A stretch of 64,000 nt of DNA from Neptuniibacter halophilus (GTDB taxonomy: Bacteria; Pseudomonadota; Gammaproteobacteria; Pseudomonadales; Balneatricaceae), in assembly GCF_030295765.1 (NCBI RefSeq), contig NZ_AP027293.1, positions 108,194 to 172,193 of the forward strand. Reading direction: 5' to 3'. Below, piece by piece: positions 26,029-34,271 of the stretch. Position numbers and translations under genes: made by a program. Position 1 is the stretch's first letter, and each line of letters starts with the position of its first letter. The notes beneath the pieces were generated by a model that did not search any database, was not told the DNA's origin, and was given only the letters and a program-made list of their open reading frames with translations.

Positions 26029-26054
26029 AAATATAACCCATAACCGTTATATTT
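26029..26054 (-). promoter_or_regulatory. inverted-repeat operator upstream of the KorA-like gene
   Basis: AAATATAAC (26029-26037) and GTTATATTT (26046-26054) are perfect inverted arms around CCATAACC, about 35 bases before the start codon. Likely operator for autoregulation. Confidence 0.65.
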
Positions 26055-26092
26055 GTAAGTCCAAAGCACTGGCATACATCTCCCTGACCCGC

Positions 26093-26299
26093 TCAGGTCG
26101 GATCTCGATATATGGCAGCGTGTGACGGATCACTGTGGCCTAGTAGCGTCGAAACTATGTCCAAATCAACGCCCTGGATCATGATTAGGTTCGTGGCGTA
26201 GCTACGCCGCCCTGAGTGCGAATCTCGCCAGATTCGAGCTGGCGGCGCTTTGGCTTCAAATTGCTTTCCGATTAACCGCCATTCAGCACTTTCCGACAT
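26093..26299 (-). CDS. tyrosine-recombinase C-terminal fragment (68 aa)
   Basis: 68 residues containing only the C-terminal active-site region of a tyrosine recombinase: HSGRRSYATNL (HxxR, about 28-38), LLGHSDPSH with the second catalytic His, and the nucleophile Tyr in AAIYRD. The first catalytic Arg and the core-binding domain are missing. A good ribosome site (GGGAG) precedes its ATG, so it is either a remnant with a fortuitous start or a standalone mini-protein. Confidence 0.6.
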   Translation of the reverse strand: MSESAEWRLIGKQFEAKAPPARIWRDSHSGRRSYATNLIMIQGVDLDIVSTLLGHSDPSHAAIYRDPT

Positions 26300-26380
26300 C
26301 TTGTACTCTCCCTGCTCTTAACGGAATAAAAGAAGCCGTTAATGGACCTTTTCAATTACATAGGGCCAGAAACAACAAAA

Positions 26381-26402
26381 CCCCACGGTTGCAGCCGTGG
26401 GG
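26381..26402. terminator. intrinsic terminator, possibly bidirectional
   Basis: CCCCACGG (26381-26388) pairs with CCGTGGGG (26395-26402). An A-rich run lies on the left and TTTGTCT on the right, so it can work in both directions. It separates the recombinase fragment from the structured-RNA region. Confidence 0.75.
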
Positions 26403-26448
26403 TTTGTCTCACCTTCTAAAAAGGGCACCGCCTTCTTATCGGGAATCA

Positions 26449-26476
26449 CCATGAGGTGAAGATATCTTTGGTTAGT
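26449..26476 (+). repeat. 28-bp direct repeat, left copy
   Basis: CCATGAGGTGAAGATATC plus TTTGGTTAGT; 27 of 28 bases are identical to the copy at 26771-26798. The two copies bracket the structured region. Confidence 0.85.
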
Positions 26477-26539
26477 CACAGTATAAAAAACACTCTTTAA
26501 TTATACAAGCATCTCTCACTCTATGACTTTGTAGTTGCC

Positions 26540-26871
26540 TACAAGGTAGAGAGTGGTATATTCACCGCCACATCAAAGTATTTTACCTAACTGTCAACGG
26601 TTTATAGTCTGCCCTCCTAGCTATCTGCTTGCGGGTGGCTAACTGGGCAGACTGCGGAATGTAGTTTGCCATGGAAGGGAACACCGCCTGAAACTAAGGG
26701 TTGCAGCCTAAAGCAGAAGGAAGTCGCACACAGGGAAACCTGGCCGGTTGTTCTTGTTATTAACCGGAAACCGTGAGGTGAAGATATCTTTGGTTAGTTA
26801 TCAATCCATGCGCCTAAGAAGATGCGACAACAGGGTGTTAAAGCGGTTTTCTCAGATTTTGAGGAATGCCG
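26540..26871 (+). ncRNA. candidate structured RNA or long structured leader
   Basis: A promoter-like pair, TTGCCT (about 26537) and TATATT (about 26559) with a 16-base spacer, precedes about 300 bases without a long gene but with nested inverted repeats. GTCTGCCC and GGGCAGAC (about 26608-26652) form an 8-bp outer stem with an inner TAGC/GCTA pair; CAGG-GAAA-CCTG is a GNRA-capped hairpin (about 26735-26746); CCGGTT and AACCGG (about 26742-26767) form another. It ends at a 54-codon gene. No known RNA family was recognised by eye. Confidence 0.4.
26771..26798 (+). repeat. 28-bp direct repeat, right copy
   Basis: CCGTGAGGTGAAGATATC plus TTTGGTTAGT, 322 bases after the left copy with a single A/G difference. 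It falls inside the proposed leader, 73 bases before the small gene. Confidence 0.85.
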
Positions 26872-27036
26872 ATGAAAGGATGGTTAATGAAAACCATTCT
26901 GTTCGTAGGACTGATGCTGATACCTGGCAACTTCGATTTCTCGCTGTTGGATATGACCCTGATTGATTTAAATATTGATCAGGTGAACATCAGTGTGAAT
27001 ATTGAGGTAGTTAAGGACAGCACCGAAGAACAGTAA
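26872..27036 (+). CDS. 54-aa hydrophobic-start peptide behind the structured leader
   Basis: ATG at 26872, with GAGGA 8 bases upstream, opens a 54-codon frame. MKGWLMKTILFVGLMLIPG resembles a short signal or membrane segment and is followed by an acidic tail ending in DSTEEQ. An internal ATG (MKTILF) with its own AAAGGA is an alternative start. Long structured leader plus tiny hydrophobic peptide is the layout of type I toxins and regulated leader peptides; neither is proven. Confidence 0.5.
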   Translation: MKGWLMKTILFVGLMLIPGNFDFSLLDMTLIDLNIDQVNISVNIEVVKDSTEEQ

Positions 27037-27400
27037 TGGATCGGGCGGGGAAGAGAGCTTGCTTCCCTTAGCCCACCCAATCATGAGCACCTTCCCATAG
27101 CACTTTCCGACATTTTCTGGCCTGCCTGTTCTTTTACGGAGTCTTGAAATACCGCTAGGGCCAAAAGCTCTAGGGTGATGCTAAAAGATTTACATCGTCA
27201 CGGCCTCCCGCAAAGAGCACGTTAGCAACGCTATACTTTACGCACTGCGGATCTCCCGGTATTCTTTCCCCAGGCTCAAGCCGGGGATTACACACCCGCA
27301 TTAGTTCGCACATTGGCAAACGTGTCATTAATTCGTATTTGATTTTTTCTTAACCTCCAGCAGGAACGCGAACAACTGTATCAACGGTTAAGGTCTAGTT
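27037..27400. other. gene-free stretch with hairpins
   Basis: No convincing gene. A hairpin GGGAAG...CTTCCC (about 27048-27067) directly after the 54-aa gene may end its transcript. A second hairpin, CCCCAGGCT...AGCCGGGG (27268-27286), precedes an AT-rich run (27329-27352) that probably contains the promoter of the gene at 27401. Confidence 0.4.
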
Positions 27401-28159
27401 ATGGCTTCAGATAAGCTAATCCAGCAAATAAAGCAGCAAGCGCAGTTCCTCAAATCCATTCTCGAAAAATTTGATATACCGATTAAGCACACCAAGTCCT
27501 TAGAGCTGGTGGCCCGGATAATGTATGGATATCCAAGTTGGAATGTAGCCAAGGGCAATAGCCCAGATCGCCGTACAGCTGAGACTTATAATGACTTTGT
27601 AAAGCAAATCGCCACATTGGCCGATGCTGTAGATGGCCTGCGAGTTACTGAAAGTGATTTGGAGTTTGTAGACGGTGAACCGGCAATTTCACAACTGCCC
27701 TACTTTCAACTCCCAGCTGCAATCCTCGCATCGATTTACCTTGATCGGCCATTCGCACATACGAACTTCTATGATCTCGTAGCAGAGCGATTCATACCTG
27801 AGGACATGTTTGCACACTACCCAGAAGCGTTGCTCCCCCAAAGCAATTACATGGCGTTCCAGATGGCCCGCTTGAACCTGGAGTTTGCTGGTGATCGTCC
27901 AACAGACCTTGCCGATTACCCCTGGCAAAAATGGGCAGACAGGATGACGCGGAAAGGCGAGCTTAATGCTGACACCATTACGGCCGGAAGATCCGTCTAT
28001 CGAGAGTGCCTACAGCATCAATGGGATCTTGATTACGTGTTACTTTGTGGTGGTTTCGATGATGGCCGGGTATTAGAGAAAATGCTGTTGCAGTGGCCTG
28101 AGAAAACGCTGAAGGTCATTGATTACTTGATGGATACCGATGGTGGGAAAATGCAGTAA
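27401..28159 (+). CDS. hypothetical protein, 252 aa
   Basis: A soluble, acidic 252-residue protein. The N-terminal block HTKSLELVARIMYGYPSWNV (about 30-49) resembles the short helical module with a YxSW motif that starts many plasmid-borne hypotheticals. The remainder is helical and unrecognised. It is a single gene ending in a bidirectional hairpin. Confidence 0.6.
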   Translation: MASDKLIQQIKQQAQFLKSILEKFDIPIKHTKSLELVARIMYGYPSWNVAKGNSPDRRTAETYNDFVKQIATLADAVDGLRVTESDLEFVDGEPAISQLPYFQLPAAILASIYLDRPFAHTNFYDLVAERFIPEDMFAHYPEALLPQSNYMAFQMARLNLEFAGDRPTDLADYPWQKWADRMTRKGELNADTITAGRSVYRECLQHQWDLDYVLLCGGFDDGRVLEKMLLQWPEKTLKVIDYLMDTDGGKMQ

Positions 28160-28170
28160 TCAGGGTTAGA

Positions 28171-28200
28171 AGGTGTAGCAGGAAGCCTCCCGCTACACCT
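28171..28200. terminator. bidirectional hairpin between convergent genes
   Basis: AGGTGTAGC (28171-28179) and GCTACACCT (28192-28200) are perfect inverted repeats between the hypothetical gene and the acyltransferase. Confidence 0.65.
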
Positions 28201-30047
28201 ATCCCTCATTACTCATCTCAACGGATTGTTGAACTCAGCCAGATAATCCTTTGCCAGCTTTTGCGCGGTGTAGTCATAAATATGGTGGGTGTCTTGATAC
28301 CACGGTATGCCATCTTCATGTGTCTTACACACCCCCGCTGAACATTGAACTGTCTGAGGGTCAATGAAGATAACAGATGGGTACTGCTCAGCGACTAAAT
28401 CCATCATTTCATAGATCCCTTTCAGTAACCGGTTGGATTCCTGATGATCAATGTCACAGACATCCAATGCAGCGATATTATTGTAGAAACAGAGCGTGAA
28501 ATTGGTTCCGTTTCCTTCCGCCACAGGCTTGATGATAACCGGTTGTGACCCAGCATTAATCACACGCTCAATCGACTCAGTAAGCGCTTCCTGATAGGCT
28601 TCTACCGCACTCTCCCCTTCATCTCTTGGCAACGAGTACCCACGCCAGCGTTCAGATAAAACAACGTAGTCAAACTGCCCACCATCGATAAGGTGGTAAA
28701 GTTCTGCTGTTCTTTTTGAGCAACGAGCTGCACGGCCTGGCATCTTACTTTGATAGTCCCCAACCAGCATCAAGCACTCAGACTCTGTTTGGGTATATGC
28801 CTTCAAAGATGCATCTTTTGCCAGGACTTCTACGAATCGCTTTATATGGAGGCCGTGGGAATCCCCCAATAGGAGCAATGATCCCTTAGGATTTTTAGTC
28901 TCACCGAATGCACACTGCTCCAGATTAGTGCCAGTAAAAACATGGCAGACTTTCCGCATGGGATCTTCATACTTAGCTATCTGCTGATATGCCCTTCCCT
29001 CTACTTCACCCAGGCGTTGAGGCCAGCCATCGTTTTTCCTTGCAAAGTAATACGCTGCTACACCACCAAAAACTGGTAGCACTACCAGTATCAGAAGGCT
29101 GGTACCCAGCTTCATTTTTGATCTTCGAATTGGGTTTTCTACAAACCGATAGCTGAGAAAACTGAGAGCGAAGGTGAGGACAAAAAGCATTGGAATCATG
29201 AAAGGATTATGCGTTTCTCCCTGATGGTAGAAGAACACAACAAGGGGCCAATGCCACAGATAAGCTGAATATGAATGCTTTCCAATCCACCCCATAACTG
29301 AAGAGGTCAGGAATTTATTGGACTGCCCTGAATACAAAATCGCTGCCGTAAACAACGAGACCAACACTGCGGGAACGCCAGGATATTGCCATGTGCCATC
29401 TATTTGGGTGGCAATCACAATTAAGCCCGCAATGGAGAATGGAACGACAAAGCTGGGCAATCGCACTGTTCGCTTTTGGGCCAGCAAGAAGACACCTGTC
29501 CCCACCAAAAATTCGAATGCTCTGGCTGATGTGTGGTAGTAAACCTCTCCCTGCCAGTAGCTGGCATACAGGGAATAGCCCATAGCCAGTGATAGGGCTC
29601 CGAATATAGCGAGGAAACTGCCTGATAGAAACCGTACTACGCAATAAAACAGAGCCGGGAAGATAAAGTAAAACTGCCACTCAACGGCTAAAGACCATGT
29701 GTGTAGAAGTGGGATCGCGTCAGCTTCAGCTGAGAAGTAGTCTGATGTTTCTTTTGCAAAATGGACGTTTGACTTAAAAAGGAATACATCGCGAGCACTG
29801 CGAATGTACCTAGTAAAGTCCTCTGGCAGGAGTATTAAGCCGAATGCAATGGTGGTTGCAATTACCGCCAGGATGGTGGCAGGTGCCAGTCGCTTGATCC
29901 GACGATTATAAAAATCAGCGAACGAGAAACGGCTGTTTTGCATATCCTGATGGATCAGTGCGGAAATCAGAAAGCCGGATATGACGAAAAAAACATCAAC
30001 ACCGATAAAGCCGCCATTGAAATACGGTACGTTGAAGTGGACCAGCA

Positions 30048-30055
30048 TTACCAAT
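30048..30055 (-). repeat. 8-bp target-site duplication (left)
   Basis: TTACCAAT directly adjoins the left end of the insertion; an identical copy adjoins the right end (31363-31370). Confidence 0.9.
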
Positions 30056-31362
30056 GAGACTGTAAATTCTTCTGTGTAAGTGACGGTTTATCACAGTGAT
30101 ATTCTGTCACTGAACAGGATCATAAATTGGCTCATCGCCTGTTTCCAATCCCGTATTGGCATAGTCCACTTCTTAGCGATTTGGTGCAAGGCCAGATACA
30201 GAATTTTCATCACTGACTTATCATTCGGGAATGATCGCCGAGTTTTGGTTACCTTTCTCAGAGACGCATTCACTGACTCGATAGCATTGGTTGTGTAGAT
30301 GACCTTGCGGATCTGCGGTGGGTAGTCAAAGAACACGCTCAGGCGTTCCCAGTTTGCTCGCCAAGATCGGCTGATGGTTGGGTGTTCATCGTCCCACTTC
30401 ACCGCAAACTCATCCAAGGCCCGCTCAGCTGCATCAAGCGTAGATGCGGCATAAATATTACGCAGATCAGCTGCAACCTCCTTCCGCTGTTTCCAGCTCA
30501 CATAGCGCAGCGAGTGGCGTACCTGATGAACGATGCAAAGCTGGATCCGAGTCTGAGGATAGACAGCTTCTATTGCTTCAGGAAAGCCTTTCAGACCATC
30601 AACGCAGGCGATCAGGATGTCCTGTAAGCCTCGATTCTTCAGTTCGGTCACTACAGATAGCCAGAATTTAGCACCCTCAGTCTGCGCCATCCATAAACCC
30701 AGCAGCTCCTTTTCGCCATCAAGGTTGATACCCAGCGCCAGATAAACGTGTTTGTTTTGTACTGCGCCGCTATCGCGGCTGCGCACTACCAGGGCATCCA
30801 GATAGACAATCGGATAAATACTATCCAGCGCGCGGCTTTGCCAGGCAGTAACCTCATCCATCACGGCATTGGTAACCTGAGAGATAAAGGTTGGAGAAAC
30901 CTCAACACCATAGGTGTCCTGGAAATGTGCTTGAATATCTCGAGTCGTCATGCCGCGAGCGTAGAGGGAGATAATACGATCATCGAAGCAGCTGAGTTGT
31001 TTCTCACCTTTACGAACCAACATCGGCTCGAATGTACCGTTACGATCACGAGGCACTTCCAGCTCTATATCACCGTGGATGCTGCGAACCGACTTACGGC
31101 TTTTACCGTTGCGTGAATTACCCGAGTTTTTGCCTGAAGGCTCGTTTTTGGCATAACCGAGATGCTCATTCATCTCGACGTCCAGGGCACGTTCCGCAAC
31201 CTTTTTGGTCAGTTGTTTAAGAAGACCATCCTCGCCGAGGATGTCATCAGGGCTTGAGCAGCCCTCAAGAAGTTGAGCAATAAGCTCGTCTGATATTGGC
31301 ATTCTGCTGTCCTTTCAACAGGGTGGTAAGAATGCCACTTACACAGATTTTTTTACACTCTC
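30056..31362 (-). mobile_element. IS256-family insertion sequence (1307 bp)
   Basis: The element starts GAGACTGTAAATTCTTCTGT and, on the other strand, its other end reads GAGAGTGTAAAAAAATCTGT, both continuing GTAAGTG; these are imperfect terminal inverted repeats of about 28 bp. It is flanked by the 8-bp duplication TTACCAAT and holds one transposase gene. Intact ends and an intact gene suggest a recent, active insertion. Confidence 0.93.
30091..31302 (-). CDS. IS256-family transposase (mutator type)
   Basis: 403 residues, full length for the family. DDE catalytic landmarks: the first Asp in YLDALVVRSRD (about 168-178), the second in ACVDGLKGFPEAI (about 233-245) and the Glu in YTTNAIESVNASLRK (about 335-349). 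The CxxH-like block LCIVHQVRHSLRYV is also present. Ribosome site AAAGGA precedes the ATG. Confidence 0.95.
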   Translation of the reverse strand: MPISDELIAQLLEGCSSPDDILGEDGLLKQLTKKVAERALDVEMNEHLGYAKNEPSGKNSGNSRNGKSRKSVRSIHGDIELEVPRDRNGTFEPMLVRKGEKQLSCFDDRIISLYARGMTTRDIQAHFQDTYGVEVSPTFISQVTNAVMDEVTAWQSRALDSIYPIVYLDALVVRSRDSGAVQNKHVYLALGINLDGEKELLGLWMAQTEGAKFWLSVVTELKNRGLQDILIACVDGLKGFPEAIEAVYPQTRIQLCIVHQVRHSLRYVSWKQRKEVAADLRNIYAASTLDAAERALDEFAVKWDDEHPTISRSWRANWERLSVFFDYPPQIRKVIYTTNAIESVNASLRKVTKTRRSFPNDKSVMKILYLALHQIAKKWTMPIRDWKQAMSQFMILFSDRISL

Positions 31363-31370
31363 TTACCAAT
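31363..31370 (-). repeat. 8-bp target-site duplication (right)
   Basis: TTACCAAT, identical to the left copy at 30048-30055. Confidence 0.9.
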
Positions 31371-31534
31371 AGCAAAGCTACTGCTCTTAGCCCTTCAATG
31401 TCATCTCTATACAAATGGGTTCCGAGCGGTAAATCTTTGAGCTTCATGGATGGCAGTTCCTTAGGAAACAAAAGCGGCCGTTTTACAGGAAGCGAAATTG
31501 TTTGGCAACTTCAGCTTCCCTAAACTGGATATGT

Positions 31535-32728
31535 TCACTTTGGATTGGCAAATGAAATCCAATATCCATATTTCGACTGACTACCATGACCGGAGTTATA
31601 GGTCGATCCGCATACATATTTAGAGTTGCCTGAGGTAATACTACCGGTCCCATGGAATTGGTGAGTCTTTTCCCAGGTCCATCTAGCAACATGTGACCAG
31701 AAGTAATAAATGTCATGGGTGCTTGCGTCAGTGCCTGCAGGGGCCAGGACATTCGTACAGGCCGCATTTGTACCACTCCATGTACCCGTGCGAATTAAGG
31801 TTGCTGAGCCGCCACTACCCGGCTGTGTCCACACACCACCAACACAGGACACTAAATCCCCTGCGGCAGTAGTCCCGATTTGTTTATTCGTGCAGGCGCT
31901 ACCAACAGTCTGATTCCCATTTAAGAGCGCGATTTGGCCTATTAAGCTTTGTGTGGTTGTTATATTGCCATCTGCAGCAATACTTCCAGTCACATCGATA
32001 TCAACACCCTCGTATCGATCTGAAGTTACGTTAGTGGCATCAACATTGGTCGCGTCAATGTTAGTGAAATCACCCGTAGCCCCGGTTAGTACACCGACAT
32101 TGCTAATGTTATTCGTCTGCATGTCCAGAGCACCGGTCATGGTGTCGCCAGATCGTTTTACGTAGATCCCAGTACCATTATTTACATCAACCGTAGCCGT
32201 CATCACTCCTGAGTTATTTTCGGTGTAGGTAACAACACCCTTTAAGCTGTCTTTAGTGTCGGCCTCTGCTTGGCGCACAGCATGCCCAACTCCCAATGCT
32301 TTTGGTTGTCCTGCTACCAGAACAGCCGGCCAAGTCGTCAATGCTGTTGTGACACCAGCAACATTAGTAATTGTTGTTGTTGGGTCTGCCCCATATTTGT
32401 AGTTGGTAAACTCGAATGAACAAGGAAGGTAAGCAACAGTACCCCCCGTTGTAATGCCGCAATCTGCATTACTTTTTAGCCAGTCAGTTCCGACCCTAGC
32501 GCCTGGTACAGCACTTCCACCTTGATCGACAATCCACTCAGCGACTGCTCGGGAATGTTCGGCAATTTTATTGCCCAAGGTTTCAAAGTCGCGGCGTTCC
32601 ATCTTCTGGTTTAGCTTTTTTGCTCCAGCAGCAGACAGAATTACCGCTATAGCTAGGTAGAAACCTAACTCTAATAGAGTAAAGCCTTGTTGGTTCTTTG
32701 GGGGACGAACATTCATGTCAGGTTTCAT
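31535..32728 (-). CDS. pilV: PilV-like minor pilin/tip adhesin
   Basis: 397 residues with a type IV prepilin leader: MKPDMNVRPPKNQQG cleaved before FTLLELGFYL, with Glu at +5 and a long hydrophobic helix. The large C-terminal domain carries the conserved GWTQPG-like WTQPGSGGS and Cys pairs expected of PilV adhesins that select recipients in mating. IncI PilV ends are swapped by a shufflon; no inverted segments or recombinase are seen here, so this one is fixed. Last pil gene, 3 bases after the ATPase gene. Confidence 0.85.
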   Translation of the reverse strand: MKPDMNVRPPKNQQGFTLLELGFYLAIAVILSAAGAKKLNQKMERRDFETLGNKIAEHSRAVAEWIVDQGGSAVPGARVGTDWLKSNADCGITTGGTVAYLPCSFEFTNYKYGADPTTTITNVAGVTTALTTWPAVLVAGQPKALGVGHAVRQAEADTKDSLKGVVTYTENNSGVMTATVDVNNGTGIYVKRSGDTMTGALDMQTNNISNVGVLTGATGDFTNIDATNVDATNVTSDRYEGVDIDVTGSIAADGNITTTQSLIGQIALLNGNQTVGSACTNKQIGTTAAGDLVSCVGGVWTQPGSGGSATLIRTGTWSGTNAACTNVLAPAGTDASTHDIYYFWSHVARWTWEKTHQFHGTGSITSGNSKYVCGSTYNSGHGSQSKYGYWISFANPK

Positions 32729-32731
32729 TGA

Positions 32732-33697
32732 TTAATCCCTATTCATCGGTGCCATCGCTACTTGGCTTTGGCGAATATTGGCCTGTTGCCGTGCGATATC
32801 ATCTAACTGGACAAACTGACCATCCCTGAGTGCTTGTGCTACTCGCTGCCCCCCAGCCAAAAAGCTAAACCCTAATCGAGTTTTGCCAAGTTGAGTCTTC
32901 TTGCTTATGTTGATCGCCAGCCTCAGAGATTCACCTAAAATCAGGCGAGCATACTCTTGCCCATCACATAGTGTTAAAAACCTTGTTAGGGAGTCCACTG
33001 TCCCACTGGCATGAAAGGTGAATATGACCCGAGTGCCGTTTAACAATGCTTGAAGAACTTGGATTGCCGTATCACGATCTCGCACCTCTCCCACAAACAG
33101 GGTCGATTGGACCTTTGCTGGGAAGCACCGCATCATTGACCGGATCGCTGTTGAGAAATCGCCATCCATAACATGGCGCTGGTAACAAACTCCATTCTCA
33201 CCATAATCACCCTCCATATCGTATTCCGGAGGATCTTCCAACGCCCAGGCCACACCACCTTTTGTTGAAAGGAGGTAATTCAGGACTGCAGCTGAAGCGG
33301 TTGTTTTACCGACTCCCAATGGGCCTGAAATGAGGATCAACCCCCCATCTCTTTGTGTGTTCTCATTTACTAATTGGGATATGATCTCTGGAAACACAAT
33401 ACCTTCTGGGTTTTCCCCCACCAGGTTGGGTTTAAACCCCGGCATTCTCCGCAGACAATACACCTCCCCGCCCTTGCTTAACTCTAGATGCACGCGGTAA
33501 AGCTGAGAATTGAACGCCAGATATTGATCTTGACCAATGCCTAGCTTCAATTCATCACAGGCAGTTTTAAAGTCCCCCAATAAACTCAGCCACTTAGGAT
33601 CACCTCCCAGGTTCTGTTTCTGTCCGTTTATATAGCCACGGCTGCTGCTAAGTTGCTCTTTATTGATTGCGAGGTCGGTGTACTGCTGCAGATCCAT
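32732..33697 (-). CDS. PilT-like pilus ATPase
   Basis: 321 residues. Walker A ISGPLGVGKTTAS (about 122-134), Asp box EDPPEYD, Walker B-like LFVGEVRDRD and His box TFHASG are those of PilT/GspE secretion ATPases, in the short PilT-like form. It lies between pilS and pilV, where R64-type operons instead carry the pilT lytic transglycosylase and the pilU prepilin peptidase. A second, retraction-type motor in a thin-pilus operon is unusual. Confidence 0.85.
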   Translation of the reverse strand: MDLQQYTDLAINKEQLSSSRGYINGQKQNLGGDPKWLSLLGDFKTACDELKLGIGQDQYLAFNSQLYRVHLELSKGGEVYCLRRMPGFKPNLVGENPEGIVFPEIISQLVNENTQRDGGLILISGPLGVGKTTASAAVLNYLLSTKGGVAWALEDPPEYDMEGDYGENGVCYQRHVMDGDFSTAIRSMMRCFPAKVQSTLFVGEVRDRDTAIQVLQALLNGTRVIFTFHASGTVDSLTRFLTLCDGQEYARLILGESLRLAINISKKTQLGKTRLGFSFLAGGQRVAQALRDGQFVQLDDIARQQANIRQSQVAMAPMNRD

Positions 33698-33699
33698 AA

Positions 33700-34269
33700 T
33701 TAAGACTTTCTCATAATCACGTTTACAGATGCTGTTGAAACATCACATGCAGATGCAGCCGCAGCTGGGTCTAATGCCGCTCCCGGTGCCTTAACGGTGG
33801 TGCTTCCCACAATCACTTCATCTAAGAAGTTGGAAACGTATGTCACATAACGAAGGCAGGCAAATGGATCAACAGGATCCGTGATCTGTTTCGCTCCATT
33901 GGTAGCACCACCAGTCAAAGTACCTGAAGCAAAAACAGTCGAGTTACCCCAATAGTTGAAGATCGTAGATCCGCTCACAGAGCTTTCATGAGGGATTTTT
34001 GCATCGATCGCAAAATCATTGTCCAGAGCAGTGAATGGTGGGCGCGTTAACTTACCCGCCAAGTCGGTAAAGTAAGATTCAGTGGTTTTTGCAGCTGAAT
34101 CGCCTTCCGTATTTTTCAGGTATTTATACCCAATTGGACCGACAAAGGCCGCTACCAGCGCAAGGATTACCAAGCCAAACCCAAGTTCGACCAGAGTCAT
34201 ACCTGCTTCTTTGTTTTTGAACCCGCCAACAGGCCCGGTGGTACTATTTTTCATAGGTGCATTCTCCAT
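33700..34269 (-). CDS. pilS: PilS-like major pilin
   Basis: 189 residues. Type IV prepilin signal with cleavage in NKEAG/MTLVELGFGL (Glu at +5), then a 25-residue hydrophobic helix. A Cys pair in the C-terminal part (FACLRY and SACDVS) forms the D-region disulfide. Main structural subunit of the thin pilus. It directly follows pilR by 2 bases. Confidence 0.9.
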   Translation of the reverse strand: MENAPMKNSTTGPVGGFKNKEAGMTLVELGFGLVILALVAAFVGPIGYKYLKNTEGDSAAKTTESYFTDLAGKLTRPPFTALDNDFAIDAKIPHESSVSGSTIFNYWGNSTVFASGTLTGGATNGAKQITDPVDPFACLRYVTYVSNFLDEVIVGSTTVKAPGAALDPAAAASACDVSTASVNVIMRKS

Positions 34270-34271
34270 TT

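Larger units (their letters stand above)
28213..31471 (-). pseudogene. OafA-type acyltransferase with SGNH domain, interrupted by an IS256-family element
   Basis: The 5' end (31363-31471) encodes DDIEGLRAVALLLV and the rest (28213-30055) continues MLVHFNVPYFNGG. Removing the insertion and one copy of the 8-bp duplication restores the reading frame exactly. The product would be about 650 residues: ten or so membrane segments of acyltransferase-3 and a C-terminal SGNH-type domain (LLLLGDSHGLHIKRF, about 250 residues from the end). Such enzymes O-acylate surface sugars. It lies 64 bases after pilV in the same direction, so it may have been the last gene of the pilus operon. The insertion separates the first membrane helix and should inactivate it; the 3' fragment could be translated only from an internal start. 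Confidence 0.9.

Noticed and set aside
26590..26780. Cobalamin or c-di-GMP riboswitch-like bits (AGGGAACACCG, CACAGGGAAACCTGGCC)
   Set aside because: The conserved core order of neither riboswitch is present, and the following gene does not fit such regulation.
26449..26798. Retron or group II intron remnant
   Set aside because: No reverse transcriptase is nearby, the flanking repeats are direct rather than inverted, and no domain V-like hairpin was recognised.
29315..29680. Antisense and overlapping frames inside the acyltransferase and pil genes
   Set aside because: They are shadows of well-supported genes with no ribosome sites or conserved motifs.
31535..32728. Shufflon at the pilV 3' end
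   Set aside because: No inverted 19-bp-type repeats, alternative C-terminal segments or shufflase gene were found; the recombinase fragment at 26093 lacks essential residues.
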